Origin: Torreya grandis
Lineage: Eukaryota; Streptophyta; Pinopsida; Cupressales; Taxaceae
Direction: 5' to 3'
NCBI GenBank assembly: GCA_037957365.1
Contig: JARHVA010000081.1
Coordinates: forward strand, 3,056,001 to 3,120,000
DNA length: 64,000 bases
Shown: piece after piece, positions 13,740 through 25,582 of the stretch
Layout: each line of letters opens with the position of its first letter
Numbering within the stretch: position 1 is the stretch's first letter
Translations under genes and position numbers: made by a program
Notes under the pieces: model-generated
Database searches by the model: none
The model's input: only the letters and a program-made list of their open reading frames with translations
What the model was told of the DNA's origin: nothing

Positions 13740-14750
13740 ATTCTCTGACACTTGGGTGAGCTAATCATAATTTTTCTCTCTGATACCATATGCCTAAATT
13801 TCTTGAGGGCTTTTACCATGGCATATGCTTGTTTCTCTACAAAGTTGTACCTAGTTTCATAATCCTTGATATTTCTTGAGAAAAAGGCTATTGGGTGTTC
13901 TCTCTCCAGTCTATCATCCTTTTGGGTTAAGATAGCAACAATACTTAACTCTCTTCCATAGACATACATTACAAAAGGCTTGGAAAATTTGAGTTTTTCA
14001 ATACTAGGGCTGTTGAGATAGCCTTCTTGACCTCTTCAAAGGCTTGCCTTCCTTCTGTAGTCCATTTGAAAATTAGGTCTTTCTTTAACAAGAGTGTCAC
14101 TGGTCTCACCAAGCTTGCAAAATTGGATATGAACCTACTAACAAAATTAATCTTTCCCAAGAAGGACTGAACTGCTTTTTTATTTACTAGAAGAGGTAGG
14201 TTCATTATAGCTTAAATTATTTCAAGATCTATGGAAAATCCTTCTTTAGATACTATATGTCCTAATAATTTGCCTTGAGGCACAACAAAGATGCATTTCT
14301 TGGGATTCAGTGATATTCCAAAATCCTGACATTTCTTAAAGACAGATTCTAAATGATCAAAATGATCAACAACATTTTTAAAAAAAATAGTGAGGTCATC
14401 CAGATAAGCCAAGATGATTTTATTTATAAGTTCCCCAAAGGCTACATCCATAGCTCTTTCAAAGGTGGCTCGTACATTTGATAGGCCAAATGGCATCTTA
14501 GCGTATGAAAATGTTCCTCATTTGGTAGTAAAAGCAATTTTGTACTGGTCTTCATCAACCAACCAAATCTGATTGTATCTAGAGAAACCATCTAGCAAAG
14601 AAAATCTCTCTGATCTAGCCACATTTTGTAGAATTTGTTCCATGGAGGGAAAGGGATAGTGATCTTTCAGAGATGCTCTATTTAGATATCTGAAATCTAC
14701 ACACAGTCTTACATCTCCATTCTTTTTCCTAACTGGTACTAGATTGGATA
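13740..14750 (-). pseudogene. Tat-1 reverse transcriptase and degenerate Gypsy-type RNase H
   Basis: The reverse transcriptase is seen as VDFRYLNRASLKDHYPFPSM (about 14690), MPFGLSNV, the YLDD box in AYLDDLTIFF (about 14400), KKCIFVVPQGKLLGHIVSKE and LGKINFVSRFI. The adjacent RNase H is recognised by EHPIAFFSRN, YETRYNFVEKQAYAMV and KFRHMV. The first catalytic Asp of the normal YTDAS-type motif is absent: the sequence reads MYVYGRELSI. Tat-2 has MYVYGGEISI at the same place. Confidence 0.85.
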
Positions 14751-15349
14751 CCCAAGTTGAGTGCTTGATTGGAAAAATTATTTTGGAATATAAAATTTTT
14801 TACAACTCATCTACCATTAAAGGCTCAATCCTTGGATTTACTGGCTTCTATTTCTATTTGATGGGCTTAGATCCTTTAGTCAGTTCTATTATGTGCTAAA
14901 TAATGTCTCTATTGTATCCATGAAGGTCTTCATAGCTCTAGGCTATGACTCTGTCATATTTTTTACACAATTTAATTAGTCTTTCTTTTTCCACTTGAGT
15001 TACAAAATTCTCAACTTTTAGTTTTTTCCCTTGACTCACCTCTATTTTAGAATAATCTGCTTTGTCTACCTAGAACCTTTTCTTCTCCAGGCATATATCC
15101 TCTGGATCAAATAAGTTTTCTAAGGTGATCAAGCCCTTGGGGAGCTTATTAGTCTTCAATTGTATAATTTGATCTCCATATGCTTCCTCAATTTTGGTTT
15201 GCAACTGATCAACGAACTCATCTGATTGTTGTAAGAATTAGAGTACCTGAAAATTATTTTCAAATACTTGCCAATTCTCATCATTATCTAGAATAGTCTG
15301 CCTCACTATAACTTTTACTGACTCATTGTTAATTAATAGGCCAATTGCT

Positions 15350-15760
15350 AGATCAAACTGTGAGCCAATCTGGGCCATTCTATTAGCTTCAAAATTTTGA
15401 CCCCTAGGGACTATCTCAATATTGAAAGCTTCAAAATCTTCTATTAAGTCCCAAATCCTATGTCTGTAGGATCTCATCCTTACATTTTTGGCTGCTGCCT
15501 TTTCTCTAATTTACTTTACTACTGATTCTAAATCTCCTTTTACTATTAGATTCTTTATTCCCTTTTTCTTGGTTAACATGAGCCCATGTACTAAAGATTC
15601 ATGCTCAACATCATTATTAGTACAAGCAAATTGGAAACGGATAGCCCTTAAAATTTTCTCACCATTTGGAGCAATAAGACAAATTCCTACTCCAACACCA
15701 TGTTTACTTCTAGCCCCATCAAAATTTAAGGTCCATATTTTTGAATTTTGAGTAGTTGGT
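15350..15760 (-). pseudogene. Tat-1 archaeal-type RNase H, located upstream of RT
   Basis: The frame reads KIWTLNFDGARS (first Asp), then GVGICLIAPNGEKILRA, TNNDVEHESLVHGL (Glu position), IVKGDLESVVK (second Asp) and PRGQNFEANRMAQIGS (Asn where an Asp is usual). This is the RVT_3/aRNH family pattern. It would degrade the RNA of RNA-DNA hybrids during cDNA synthesis. It lies between protease and reverse transcriptase. Confidence 0.8.
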
Positions 15761-16100
15761 GCCTCTTCCCTTAGAACATTTGGGATTTCATGGTCCTCAT
15801 CAAAAATGACATATGTGCCCAGACTAGTAGAGTCATAGTTCCCATATGGGTCGCTATGCATCATAGCCAACAACTGGTTATTTTCTTCTTCTTGATCATG
15901 CTCAGTCCAGTCGCCTAACTCTTCAACAAAAATCCTTTTTTCTTTATTTAACATATCATGATCTACCTCTAATTTTGATGTTGGTTCATTGGTTATATGA
16001 TCTTTTGATAGCGGTTTAGATAGAATTTTCATCTTTGAACCATATCTAGTTCTCAGGATGAGGTGAGACCAATCAAGAGACATATATCCTCCTATTTTTG

Positions 16101-16400
16101 CTATAAAGTCTCTAGATAAACATAAACTAAAAATAGGAGGTATATCATGACTACTACATCTTGGTTGACAATTATATTGGGAAAAGTATATAACTGCAAT
16201 GGGAGTTGTTTAATTCTCCCTATTATTTGAACTATTTTGCCATCTAGCTGCATAACTCTTTTTGTAAGGGGTTCATATTTTATTTTCAAAGCATCATCTA
16301 TTTGCTTAGGCATCACTGTAGTACTAGGTCCTAAATCTATCCATGTATTATGTAAGAGTTTCTTTCCAACTATCAAAGTCAAATAGAAAGGCTCTAGTTT
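16101..16400 (-). pseudogene. Tat-1 aspartic protease domain
   Basis: FYLTLIVGKKLLHNTWIDLG carries the active-site region, where WIDLGPSTTVMPK corresponds to the usual I-D-S/T-G-A-S motif; only the Asp and Gly are kept. LQLYTFPNIIVNQDVVVM follows as the second half. It would cut the polyprotein. It lies between gag and the archaeal-type RNase H. Confidence 0.7.
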
Positions 16401-16659
16401 GGATTTACTTACTTGTGTTGCATCATTCACAAAGGTTGTTGTCTTTAGAGGAACTATGTCCTTGATTTTTTCTTTATCATCAAGTCCTTCTTTGGTGCCA
16501 TCATGCTTAAGAACTACTTGGCCTTGTAGAGCCTCTTGTAACAACGTCTTTTGTTCAAGAATAGCTAGTATGTCCCATATTGATACTTGTGCTGGAGTCT
16601 TCTTTAACTGATCTATCACATTCATTGGTCCCAATGCTTGAGCTCTTTAAAAATAAGGA

Positions 16660-18296
16660 TATCTTGTTTTTTCTTGATCGTGCATTGGAACCTCTTGATT
16701 TTTCTCTAGCTAAGGCACTTCTTGTCTGACAACCATGTTTCTTTGTCCTTGAAATGGAGGATTCTGCATGACTTGACTATTTATAATCTCAAGCTGTTCC
16801 ACCATCCTTCTTTTTGATCTGGTGTAATAATCAGATTGCACCACTAGCTTTTTGGATGTAGATGCTTCGTTCAAGAAAACTAATTCTTCATATTCAACCC
16901 ATGAGAAGAAAGCATGTTCTGGGGATATTTCTTTCTCTTGTTGTAGAGACATCCCTCGCATCTGAGCCATTAGGACTGAATTTTGCATACCAAGAGATTG
17001 GTAGCCCTGATTGTCACTAGTGCTTGCAGATTGTCCCTCCATTCTTCTTTATTCTACTACCTTTTGTTGTAGGTTACCCATGGGGCAATCTCTAGGTGCA
17101 TGAGCATTATTACAAGGAAAACACCAGACATTGGTGTTGTCTACATAATTATTTTGCCCTTGAACCATTTCTCTATTTGAATTAGGGGGAATAACCTGTG
17201 AGGGGGTAGGGACTGTGACTAATTGGTTTGTTGGCTGAGGGTTATTTTTCCTTTAAGGACCCTGGTATTGGTTAGGCTATGATGAAAATATATTTCCTTG
17301 ATGGCCTTGGTATGGAAGCCTAGGGTAAGGATTCTATTGTCTCTTTATGTTAATCAACTCATTGGAAAATGTCCTTAAGATATTCTTGATATCATCCATC
17401 TTAGATGACTGAGCAAGGACAAGTTCTTTTGCAGGTGGTTAAGGATATTGATACATAGATATGGGTGGAGCTATGGATTTAGGCACTTCTTGAGGTAATG
17501 GAAAAGAAATTTTTGGAAACATGGGCATGGGGAGCCTTGGGGAAAACTTTCCCGCATTTATCAAATTATTTTCAGCTCTGACTGCATAGTCATAAGCTTC
17601 TAGCAGACTCTAACCTCCAAGTGACTGAATCATAATAGATATATCTGAATTTAAAGCCTTGAGATAAAACACTATAGTCATACCTGGTAATGGTCTAGTT
17701 GTAACAGGAATCCTTTTCCAAGTCTTTTGAAATCTGGAGTTGAAGTCAGTCATTGCTTCTTGTGATGCCCTTTGGATGGTAATCAATTGTTGCAACAAAG
17801 AAGACTTATCACCTTTTTCTTCAAATCTTTCAAAGAAAAGATCTCCAAGCTCATCCCATGTAGATATTGAATTGGGAGTCAAGGATCAATACCATTCTAA
17901 AGCCTTCCCTTTAAAAGAAGTCGCTAATAACCTTATAGCCACATTCTATTGTGTGACGACATGTATAGCACAGACATCTGATACATCTTGAAGATGTTCT
18001 TCAGGTGTTTTAGAATCTTACCCACTAAATTTGGGTAGAGCTTTCAAGGCATTTATTAGGATAGGATCTCAAGTAGCTAGTGGTACTAGGAGGATCAGAG
18101 GACTACCAATGTTCCAACTTGCATAATTCTTTGGGGGAATAGGAGCTCCCATATTTACTTTTAGTATTGGTATAAATTGATTGACTCTCCTTCTTGGACT
18201 AGCTACCAAAGGTGGTACAAGAATACCCAGATTTAAAATAGATTGAGATCTAGTTACTGGTCCACAACTCTAACTCCTTATAGCTCTTTGGTTCAT
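16660..18296 (-). pseudogene. Tat-1 gag
   Basis: The gag starts MNQRAIRS after the primer site, with a Pro-rich N-terminus (ILVPPLVASPRRRV). A retrotransposon gag core is visible around KALEWY and SISTWDELGDLFFERF, and the zinc knuckle is C-x2-C-x3-H-x4-C. It would form the virus-like particle and bind RNA. The C-terminal stretch (MEGQSASTSDNQGYQS and on) is Gln/Ser-rich and leads without a stop into the protease region. Confidence 0.75.
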
Positions 18297-18319
18297 ACGG
18301 TCTTGAAAGAAACTTCAAG

Positions 18320-18342
18320 ACTTGTCCCACCCGGCATGCCAA
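18320..18342 (-). promoter_or_regulatory. Tat-1 primer binding site
   Basis: On the minus strand TGGCATGCCGGGTGGGAC lies five bases after the LTR end. Equivalent sites occur at 39506-39523 and 52838-52855. The start TGG fits a tRNA CCA end, but I could not assign the tRNA. Confidence 0.65.
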
Positions 18343-18346
18343 AAAC

Positions 18347-20434
18347 TATTGATGTTTAAAATTGTGCTTTGTTTCAAACACCAATAATGGGAAGTTTCAA
18401 GATGTGGGACATGCAACTTGAAACAACCTCTAGATTTTTAAGAAGCTGGTCTCTTCTTTATATCGTGTTTTGAGAAAAAAAGGATAGGAATTTAAACCAA
18501 AACACAAATGCAAAGAAAGAAAATCTAACTATGGCAATGCGCCTGAATGTAATTTTGATCCTTAATCCTAAGCACAGTGAAACTATATGTAAGATTCAAT
18601 TACATTAAAGAGCAGATAAGGCATGATCAATGTAAAAGATAGGAAATAATAGAAATAGAGGCTCGCAGCTTAGAATACTTTTGTAATGATATAGGAACAT
18701 CAACAAAAGCACATAACTCTGTCTTCTTATTAATTCTCCAGCCACATAAAAGGCATAGAAACATGCACAGTTACATAAACTTTACAACTTAAGAAAATAG
18801 AATAAAGGCAAATGATATTCCTAATCACAGCTCTAGAAAGTCAAAAACTCTTGACAATAATTTTCTCAAAAAATTATCTCTCTCAATATTTGATGCTAAT
18901 TTGGTGATCCCTCACTCCTCTTTATAGCCTTGAATTCCCTCTTATTTTCCATACGTTCCCAAACTTATGGCCCAAATTGAACTCTAACTGAGCTAGAAGT
19001 GTCTATCAGAAGATAGTTCTTAGATTCTAAAATGTTTTGTTTCCCTGCAGTTCGCTTGCTGAAATAGATACACAGGACACTCTGTTATATTAAACGGAAG
19101 AGGACACTTAGTCAATTCCTTGAGAATCTTCTTATTTCATAGGAGACACCAGAGAATGACAGTTGGCATGTTCTGCAACACTTACCGAAGACACGTGGCA
19201 CTTTTCACTTTACTTCAACTTTTACTATATCTTTACTCAGGAACGTTTCGACTTTGACACCTATCACAATCCACTTCTTTGACACTTAATAACTTAATAG
19301 AAATAAGACTCACTGCATCTCTTACCTGAGTAACTTTGTAAAGGGGCATAGGGACAAGGGGTAATCTCTGCTTGCTTCAACAAAGGACACATGGCATCTT
19401 TCACTGCTCTTTAGCTATATTGTGGAAATGTTCGGGACACATGTTAGGCTCCTACAGATGGTGACACTTGGCAGCTTCCATAGACTTTTAGAAATAAAAC
19501 TTGAGACCCACCACAGTCTTTATTTAGCAATGAAAAATGAAGAAGATCTTTTATATGGTGACACGTGGTGGCTTCCACTACTTCTGGGAAGATACATGGC
19601 ATCTTTTGTTGCTTTTAGAAAGATATGTGGTGTCTTCTACTGCTTCTAAGAATGGAGTAGAAAGGGGCTCGGTAGATGACACTTTGTAGCTTCCACTTGA
19701 ATGGTTTGGTTATGCCTTACTACCTTCCAAAAGGGCACTTGACCCTTTGGTTTTTTGTCATGCTCCTTTGAACTGCTCGATGGTACTAAGCCATTGAACT
19801 GACCAATTGAACCAAAAATGGTTCAATGATTTAAAAGTTTAATGGTTCAACACTATGCACCATTTACACATGAACTGAGGCATTGAACTGAGGATATTGA
19901 ACCAAGGCTTTGAACCAAGGCATTAAACTGAACATATTTTAGATGCTGACACATGGTGACTTCCACTCTCTTCAGCTAGGCAACGTGGCAGCTTTCATCA
20001 CTTTTAGAATAACAACATTGAGACCTTCTGCTATTGCCACTTGGTGCTTTCTACCTGATCTCGATACTTAGCTTTTTGAAACCTTCTGCTACAAAGAGAT
20101 AAAACACAGGTACCGATATGTAATTGCAGATGCTGACACTTGGTGTGTTTCACTGAGTCACTGTGAGATACGTGGCACATTCTGACCAACTCATAGAAAA
20201 TATGAAAGGTGCCTCAGATGATGACACTTGGCATTTCCACTTGAGAAAAGATGCCTCAGAGGATGACACTTGTCAGCTTCTGCTTTACCCCGACACTTAG
20301 GTAAAAATTAGTCAAAAAGGGAAAATAGAGCCTGTGCTTTGTTTCAAAACTTCACCATCAAAGTATGCGGGAACAAAAATTTTCAGCATGCAACTGAAAA
20401 TTAGAATGCAACAAAGAGTAATTTTTACTCTATA
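18347..20434 (-). repeat. Tat-1 5' LTR
   Basis: About 2,088 bp, homologous along its length to 5871-7964. Its outer minus-strand end reads TATAGAGT where the other copy has TGTAGAGT, so the terminal TG has decayed to TA. Several units keep the G-box core, for example near 19193 (GACACGTGGC), 19560 (GACACGTGGT) and 20169 (TACGTGGC). The TATA candidate is at 18920-18927 on the minus strand. Confidence 0.85.
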
Positions 20435-21385
20435 AACCCCACCACCTTAAGAGTTTGAGGAGTATTAATTCTTGAAAGTGAATGATAGAAAATAGTAGGT
20501 TGAGAATATTCAGATTCATCTTTAGGTTCTTCTAACCCTTCCCCTGAAGCCTCCTCATCTTATTCTTTATCATTGGCACCATCAATGTAAAACAACTTAT
20601 TTTCATCACATCAATCCCCTTTGCTCCATTTTCTATCACAAGAAAAACACAAACCTTTTACATGCTTTTCTTCCACTTGTTGAGGTGTCAATTTGGTAGG
20701 CTAATGAAATGACGATGCTAAAAAGGTGCATTCATGAACATGGTAAAAGGTCTTCATCTGATCAACTATTTTATTTCAACCATGAATGGCTTTGGTATGG
20801 ATTTAGATACAATATTGGGATGAAACATGCAAACCTCCAATTGGATGCTATCTTTGAGGCCAGCCAAAAATAGGTCAATCAGATTTTCCTCAGTGAGGTC
20901 TACCACATGTAAGGAGAGATTATGAAATTGATGAATGTAGTCCTTGATAGTCCTAGTTTGACACAACTTGACTAAATAACTAAATTAATTTCTAGAGACA
21001 TTGTTGAGATAGTGGAGCTACAACTCCACAAAAAATTACCAACCATGAAATTGGGATACCCTTCTTTTTATTTTGAACACAAAACCAATGATACCAAATT
21101 AATGGCTTAGGTTCAAGATAGAGAGAGGCCATAACCACTTTTTATGAACATGGAGTTTGATGTAGATCAAATAAATTTTCAATTTGAGTGAGCCAAGTTA
21201 GTGGATCATTACCATCATACTTGTGCAGGTCCACTTTTGGCAATATTGGTTTAGGGTCAGAATTGTATTGGTATTATTTGGAGTAGGAGAACTAAACTGA
21301 AGTGGTGGAGGATTATTTTGTAGTGGCTAAGTTGATAAGTTGGACAATTTCCCATATATTTGTTACAATTAATCTTTCATGCTAT
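20435..21385 (-). pseudogene. Gypsy-1 gag C-terminal part and zinc knuckle
   Basis: The minus-strand frame 20966-20766 reads DYIHQFHNLSLHVVDLTEEN, followed by LFLAGLKDSIQLEV, a Retrotrans_gag pattern. Further on (about 20655-20600) GLCFSCDRKWSKGD is a zinc knuckle of the C-x2-C type with its last Cys lost. The segment next to 20435 encodes the start of the protease, continued at 5865 on the far side of Tat-1. The N-terminal part of gag lies at 34034-34230, across Copia-2. Confidence 0.8.
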
Positions 21386-23090
21386 CCAAGTATTGGAAAT
21401 TATCATTGATTAAGGGAGAGATTGTTGAGCATTATCTTTGAGTGTAGATCTTTGATGTTGTCATTAATGTCAAACATTCTAATGTGTATGCATGGGTCTT
21501 TAATTTGATGTCTATTTAATGTTGTTAATGTTAAAGGTTATTGTCAAATAAGCTTTGAGTTTAGTACAATAAGTTTAAAACATCTTATAATGATTTATCT
21601 AGATATTATGAGATAGTATTTGTAGGTGGAAAAGATGAAATAAGTGAGCTTTAAAGAAGTAGTGTGCTCTAAAGTTCTATGTAAGTAGCACCAAGATGCT
21701 ATGATTGTGTTGTAAAGATGAAGCTCTAAAGATAATGATCCAAAGAATACCTTATAATATTTGAGCATATGAGATATTTTTTGAGGTTATATCCAAAGCA
21801 TTGAATACCTTGTAGATGAGTAGAAGGTTAGCTCAAAAGATCTACGTGCTCTAAATATATGTGTGTATATAGCTATGAATATGTGACAATTAAACTCCAA
21901 AGATATGATAGTAGCTTTGAAGATGTTATATTGAAGCTCTAAATAAGAGTGAGTATATGATTTTTTTTTAGCATACATAAGAAGCATTGGAACCTAGGTG
22001 AGTTTCAAAATTGGAGTCTATAGAGTGGATATAAGATCAAATTCAAGGCTTAATAAGACCTGCAGGTCAAGGCTTAGAAAACATGAAGAGATGGTGTCCA
22101 TATGAATTAATAGGATAAGTTTCCTTAACTTGAGTGAGAATATGAACATTGACATAGGTAATCCAAGTTGTCTTAAGTATGTGCACAAAGTTTCAGATCA
22201 AGGTTTGTAAAGAAAAGGCTTTAAAAGTATTTTAAGGTTTTATGAGTGCACATAATGAAGAGTTATCTACCCAAAAAGGTTTTATCAGTGCTCATTGGCA
22301 TGTAAATTAGTTTCATGAGATCATAAACTATTAAATATATATGAGGAAGGGTTATATCTCAAATTTTCAAGTGTTAGTTTCTAGAAAGAGGAGTTAATTT
22401 TTATGAACGATCATTAAGACTAAAAGTTAGTCTAAACCCTCATAAAACCCTAACTATGACCCGATGTTGAATATCTTGTTCAAAAGAGTGTAGAATGGTT
22501 TTATATGATTATACAAGTGATTTAAATTTGAATTAAAATCTCCCATGCATCTCTAGGTGTGATTGATTTCTTAGGTGAGTGAGAAGACCATATAAATAAG
22601 TGCTTATTTTTTTAAGATTTATTGTAGAAGATAATGTTGACTGAGTCAAAGTTAATAAGTGAATGAAGATTAAAGTATGAGACTTTTATTTGATGTTCAT
22701 GAAGTTTTATGGATAGGTTATAGATCTCATTTTTTAGAAGTCAGTGATCAAAGTTGGCCAGTCACTAATGATACCTAGTGGTGTAGTTAGTGAAGAAATT
22801 AATCAAAAGTGAGAAGATGTTTCATGATGAGTTTTTATAAAAGATTGATGCATTTAAATGTATGATGATTTTTTTTGGATATTTAATGATCTATTCATGA
22901 TTTAAAAAATATTGGAACTCAGTGTAAGAGGTTGAATCATTGAATCCAAATTGGCTTATCTGGCTGGGTAGAGTTTGTAAGAAAGGTAAAAAAATTGGTC
23001 TGTAAGACCAATAGTTCTCATTAGATCTCATGATATAATTAATTAAGATTAATCTAAGAATTTTTTAGGATATTTTACATGAATTGATAG

Positions 23091-24286
23091 TGTTAGGTTG
23101 TGGAGCTAAAAGCTTCACCAAGATGCAAACAGGAGGTTGCTAAGTTGTAGAGCAACTGACGTTAGTCTGATCAACCAACGTCAGTCATATCCAGTGAGCA
23201 GAGCAATTGACATCGGTCAGTATCAGCCGATGTCAGTCATTTCCAGCCAGATAGGGACCGATGTCGGTCTCCTATACGGTTCTAGAACTGTTAGTTCATG
23301 GATAGTTTGTTAACGAACCGGTTGTTTGCATGTAAAAAGCTAATTTTAATCTTGGAGCTATGGATCTAATTATTGTAATTGGATGTCTAATTATTGTTTG
23401 CATGAGATCTATTTAAGAGACTCATGGGTTGTATTATAAAGTGTGCTAGTTAGAGTTGAGCTTGGTTAGCTCCTTTAGGGTGAAGAGAGTAAGGGTAGCT
23501 CCTCATAGTTCCACAAGTGTGCTAGAGAGTAAGAGACCAAGGTTAGCTCCTTCAGAGTGAAGAAAGCATGGTGTGTTCCTCCTAGTGCCACAGTGCCAAG
23601 TGTGTATGATCAAGTAGATCTGTAGGTTGTTGCAAGATCTGGTAGAGATCCATAAGGGTGCCAGTTTGGAGAATCAAAAGGGTTCTTCATGTGTGTATGA
23701 TCTTGGTCGGTAGGTGTGCAAGGCCAAGTTTGGAGATCTACATGGTAAGTAAGATCATTGATTTGTAGGTGTATGTGTGTGCATGGTCTAAGTTTGTAGG
23801 TGTTACAAAACCAAGTTGATTTATAGGTGGTAGCAAGATTAGGGAGATCAACAACACAATAGGTAGCAAGATCAAGTGAGATTTACTTGGAGTACGGTGT
23901 GTAATTGGTCGTGGAGTACCTAGAGTACTTGTGTACTAGCAGTAGTGATACTGACTGGTTGGAGGTGAACACCAACTCTATGTTTGAGTTGTGTGTTGGG
24001 ACCGTGATTGAGAGAGTGAGCTCTTGAAGAGATTTACTGTTTATGCCCTAGAGGTGTGGGAGCCCTAGAGGTGTGTAAGGAAGAAGACTGTGGCATCTTC
24101 TTTGTTGTATTTCCTTCTAGAAGAGTATTAATACAATTGGGTATTGTCTCTCATATTCTATGTTATTTTTGAATTCTAGTTACTTGTGCATTCTTGTTAA
24201 ATCATGTGTTTAGTTGCTTGGTACTCAATTGTGCTTCTGGGTCCTAACAGTTGGTATCAGAGCATTTATGTTCTAGATTCCTGACA
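23091..24286 (+). repeat. Copia-3 5' LTR
   Basis: It starts TGTTAGGTTGTGG and ends ATTCCTGACA, 1,196 bp. It carries five copies of an imperfect palindrome around ACCGATGTCGGT (23158-23272), a TATA-like CTATTTAAG near 23409, and repeated GGTTAGCTCCTT units (23463-23570). Near its 3' end it contains TTGGTATCAGAGC (24251-24263), a copy of the primer site inside the LTR. Confidence 0.9.
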
Positions 24287-24288
24287 AG

Positions 24289-24300
24289 TGGTATCAGAGC
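24289..24300 (+). promoter_or_regulatory. Copia-3 primer binding site
   Basis: TGGTATCAGAGC is an exact initiator tRNA-Met-type site, two bases after the LTR end. A second copy lies at 24252-24263 inside the LTR. Confidence 0.9.
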
Positions 24301-24375
24301 TAAGGTTGCAGGGAGCAGGTTTGTGTTTGATTATAGGTCACTCTCAGGGGTTTCTAATTGAGTGGGAGTATAGCA

Positions 24376-25073
24376 ATGGTAGAAGAAAGTAAGATAAGAA
24401 TGGAGGAATTGAAAAACATGAATGGTCAATTATGGTGTTATGGAAAGAAAGCGTAGGTAAAGAAAGATTGTTGGTTGGTTCAAGATCAGCATGAAGGAAC
24501 TGTAGAAGCAGAAGTTACAGGTGTTGTTACACAGGATGCTCTGGTATGTTCCTTGGATAAAGTAGAATCTTGTTTTATAGATTCTGTTGCCTCTTTCCAT
24601 GCAGCTCGAAATAGAGTATTTTTCCATGTTAATGTCTTTGGAGACTTTGGAAAGATTTATTTAGGGGCTGGTGTGCCTTGTTAAAGTATTGGCAAAGGGG
24701 AAGTGAAGCTAAAATTACAGGTGGCCAACACATGGGTGTTGAAGGATGTCATGCAGGTCCTAGTTTTGAAGATGTAGCTAATTGCTTCAAGAAAGTTGGG
24801 TGATGAGAGATGCATAGGAACTCTCACAACGGATGCACTTGAATTAGCGTGTGGTAAGAAATCAGGTACTCTTTATCTACTTGATTGTACTATTGATTCT
24901 TCTTCTATTGTGAAGACGTGGCTTTGTAGGCTTGGTCACATGAGCAAGAAGGAGATGCATGTTCTTAAGAGTAAGTCAGATGTCTTTGACAAACTTAAGA
25001 ACTGGAAATCCTTGGTGTTCATGGAGGAGATGATGGATAGAGATAAGTGGAGAAGGCTAAGTAACTCTGAGTA
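24376..25073 (+). pseudogene. Copia-3 gag end, protease and GAG-pre-integrase remnant
   Basis: After a start near 24376 (MVEESKIRMEELKNMN) comes the last part of a zinc knuckle (LWCYGKKA, then KKDCWLV). A Copia protease follows: the active-site region reads FIDSVASFHAARNRVFFHVN, with the DSGAS motif changed to DSVAS. GDERCIGTLTTDALELA and GKKSGTLYLLD lead into the pre-integrase motif LCRLGHMSKKEMHVL. Stops at 24454-24456 and 24682-24684 break it. Integrase core motifs that should follow are absent. Confidence 0.8.
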
Positions 25074-25139
25074 GGGTAGTTTGGACAGAGTTTTGATCCA
25101 AGGTGAGCTCATGGGTAAAAAGTCATCACTCATAGGACA

Positions 25140-25425
25140 ACATAGGTACCGACATCAGTCAGGAGGAATCGGCATCGAATAGACAAGTGCTGATGTCGGT
25201 CATGTGCAGACCAGAGCCAGTGGTGTCAGGCAGGGTAAGATTGATGTCAGTTAGGAGGACCGATGTCGGTGACATGTAAGATCGACGTCGGTCAAGAAGA
25301 CTGACATTAGTGGTAGGAAGACACTGATGTCAGTTAGGAAAATTGGTGTCAGTAGTCAGGACAGTCGCATGGAATCGACATCGATCAGATGCAGATTATG
25401 TGGTGACTGAGGTCGGTCATTGAAA
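25140..25425 (+). repeat. Cluster of GACATCGGT/ACCGATGTC palindromic motifs
   Basis: About twelve degenerate copies in 285 bp, in both orientations, for example ACCGACATCAGTC (25149), GATGTCGGTC (25190), ACCGATGTCGGTG (25258), TCGACGTCGGTC (25280) and TCGACATCGATC (25376). The same motif occurs five times in each LTR of this element (23158-23272 and 26515-26632). The block occupies the place of the integrase core. Confidence 0.8.
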
Positions 25426-25582
25426 TAGATTTTGGGTAGACAACAAGCTGTCAAGGAGTCTCAAATGCCCATATAGAGGACTAAAAGGGTAAGTAAGCCT
25501 CAAATTCATTGTTCCTCTTCTTTATACTCATTGCTCACTATAGAGCAGGAAGGATCCAGGAAACAGTGGGAGCATGGCATGA

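Larger units (their letters stand above)
12281..18296 (-). pseudogene. Tat-1 gag-pol polyprotein remnant
   Basis: This once single reading frame of about 2,000 codons starts at ATG 18296 (MNQRAIRS) and ends at TAA 12281-12283. In order it holds gag (with SISTWDELGDLFFERFEEKG near 17860), a zinc knuckle CFPCNNAHAPRDC near 17090-17130, the protease, an archaeal-type RNase H, reverse transcriptase, a Gypsy RNase H and the integrase with a GPY-type C-terminal part. Frames 18296-16101 stay in phase; a frameshift near 16090 and several later ones follow. Gag-pro-pol would have been made as one protein. In-frame stops include TAG and TAA at positions where Tat-2 has CAG, CAA or TGG. Separate domain entries follow. 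Confidence 0.85.
5871..20434 (-). mobile_element. Tat-1: Tat-like Ty3/Gypsy element with extra RNase H and large second ORF
   Basis: This 14.6-kb minus-strand element has LTRs at 18347-20434 (5') and 5871-7964 (3'). The unusual primer site is followed by gag-pol (18296-12281) and ORF2 (11813 to about 8040). The flanking pentamers aacac (5866-5870) and aaccc (20435-20439) fit a target-site duplication with one change. The insertion separates the two halves of the Gypsy-1 protease, which abut when it is removed. Tat-2 at 51124 is a second copy of the same family on the other strand. All ORFs are broken. Assignment to the Tat/Ogre side of Gypsy rests on the second RNase H and the LTR size, not on a tree. 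Confidence 0.85.

Noticed and set aside
15488..17991. Plus-strand open frames at 15488-15751, 16399-16611 and 17740-17991
   Set aside because: They lie opposite the Tat-1 RNase H, protease and gag, whose minus-strand frames carry clear motifs; the plus frames have none.
24251..24300. tRNA-Met gene fragment
   Set aside because: Only the 12-13 bases complementary to a tRNA 3' end are present, at the LTR edge; they are primer binding sites.
25140..25425. CRISPR-like array
   Set aside because: The motif is short, degenerate, in both orientations and irregularly spaced; there are no uniform repeats or spacers, and the setting is a Copia element.
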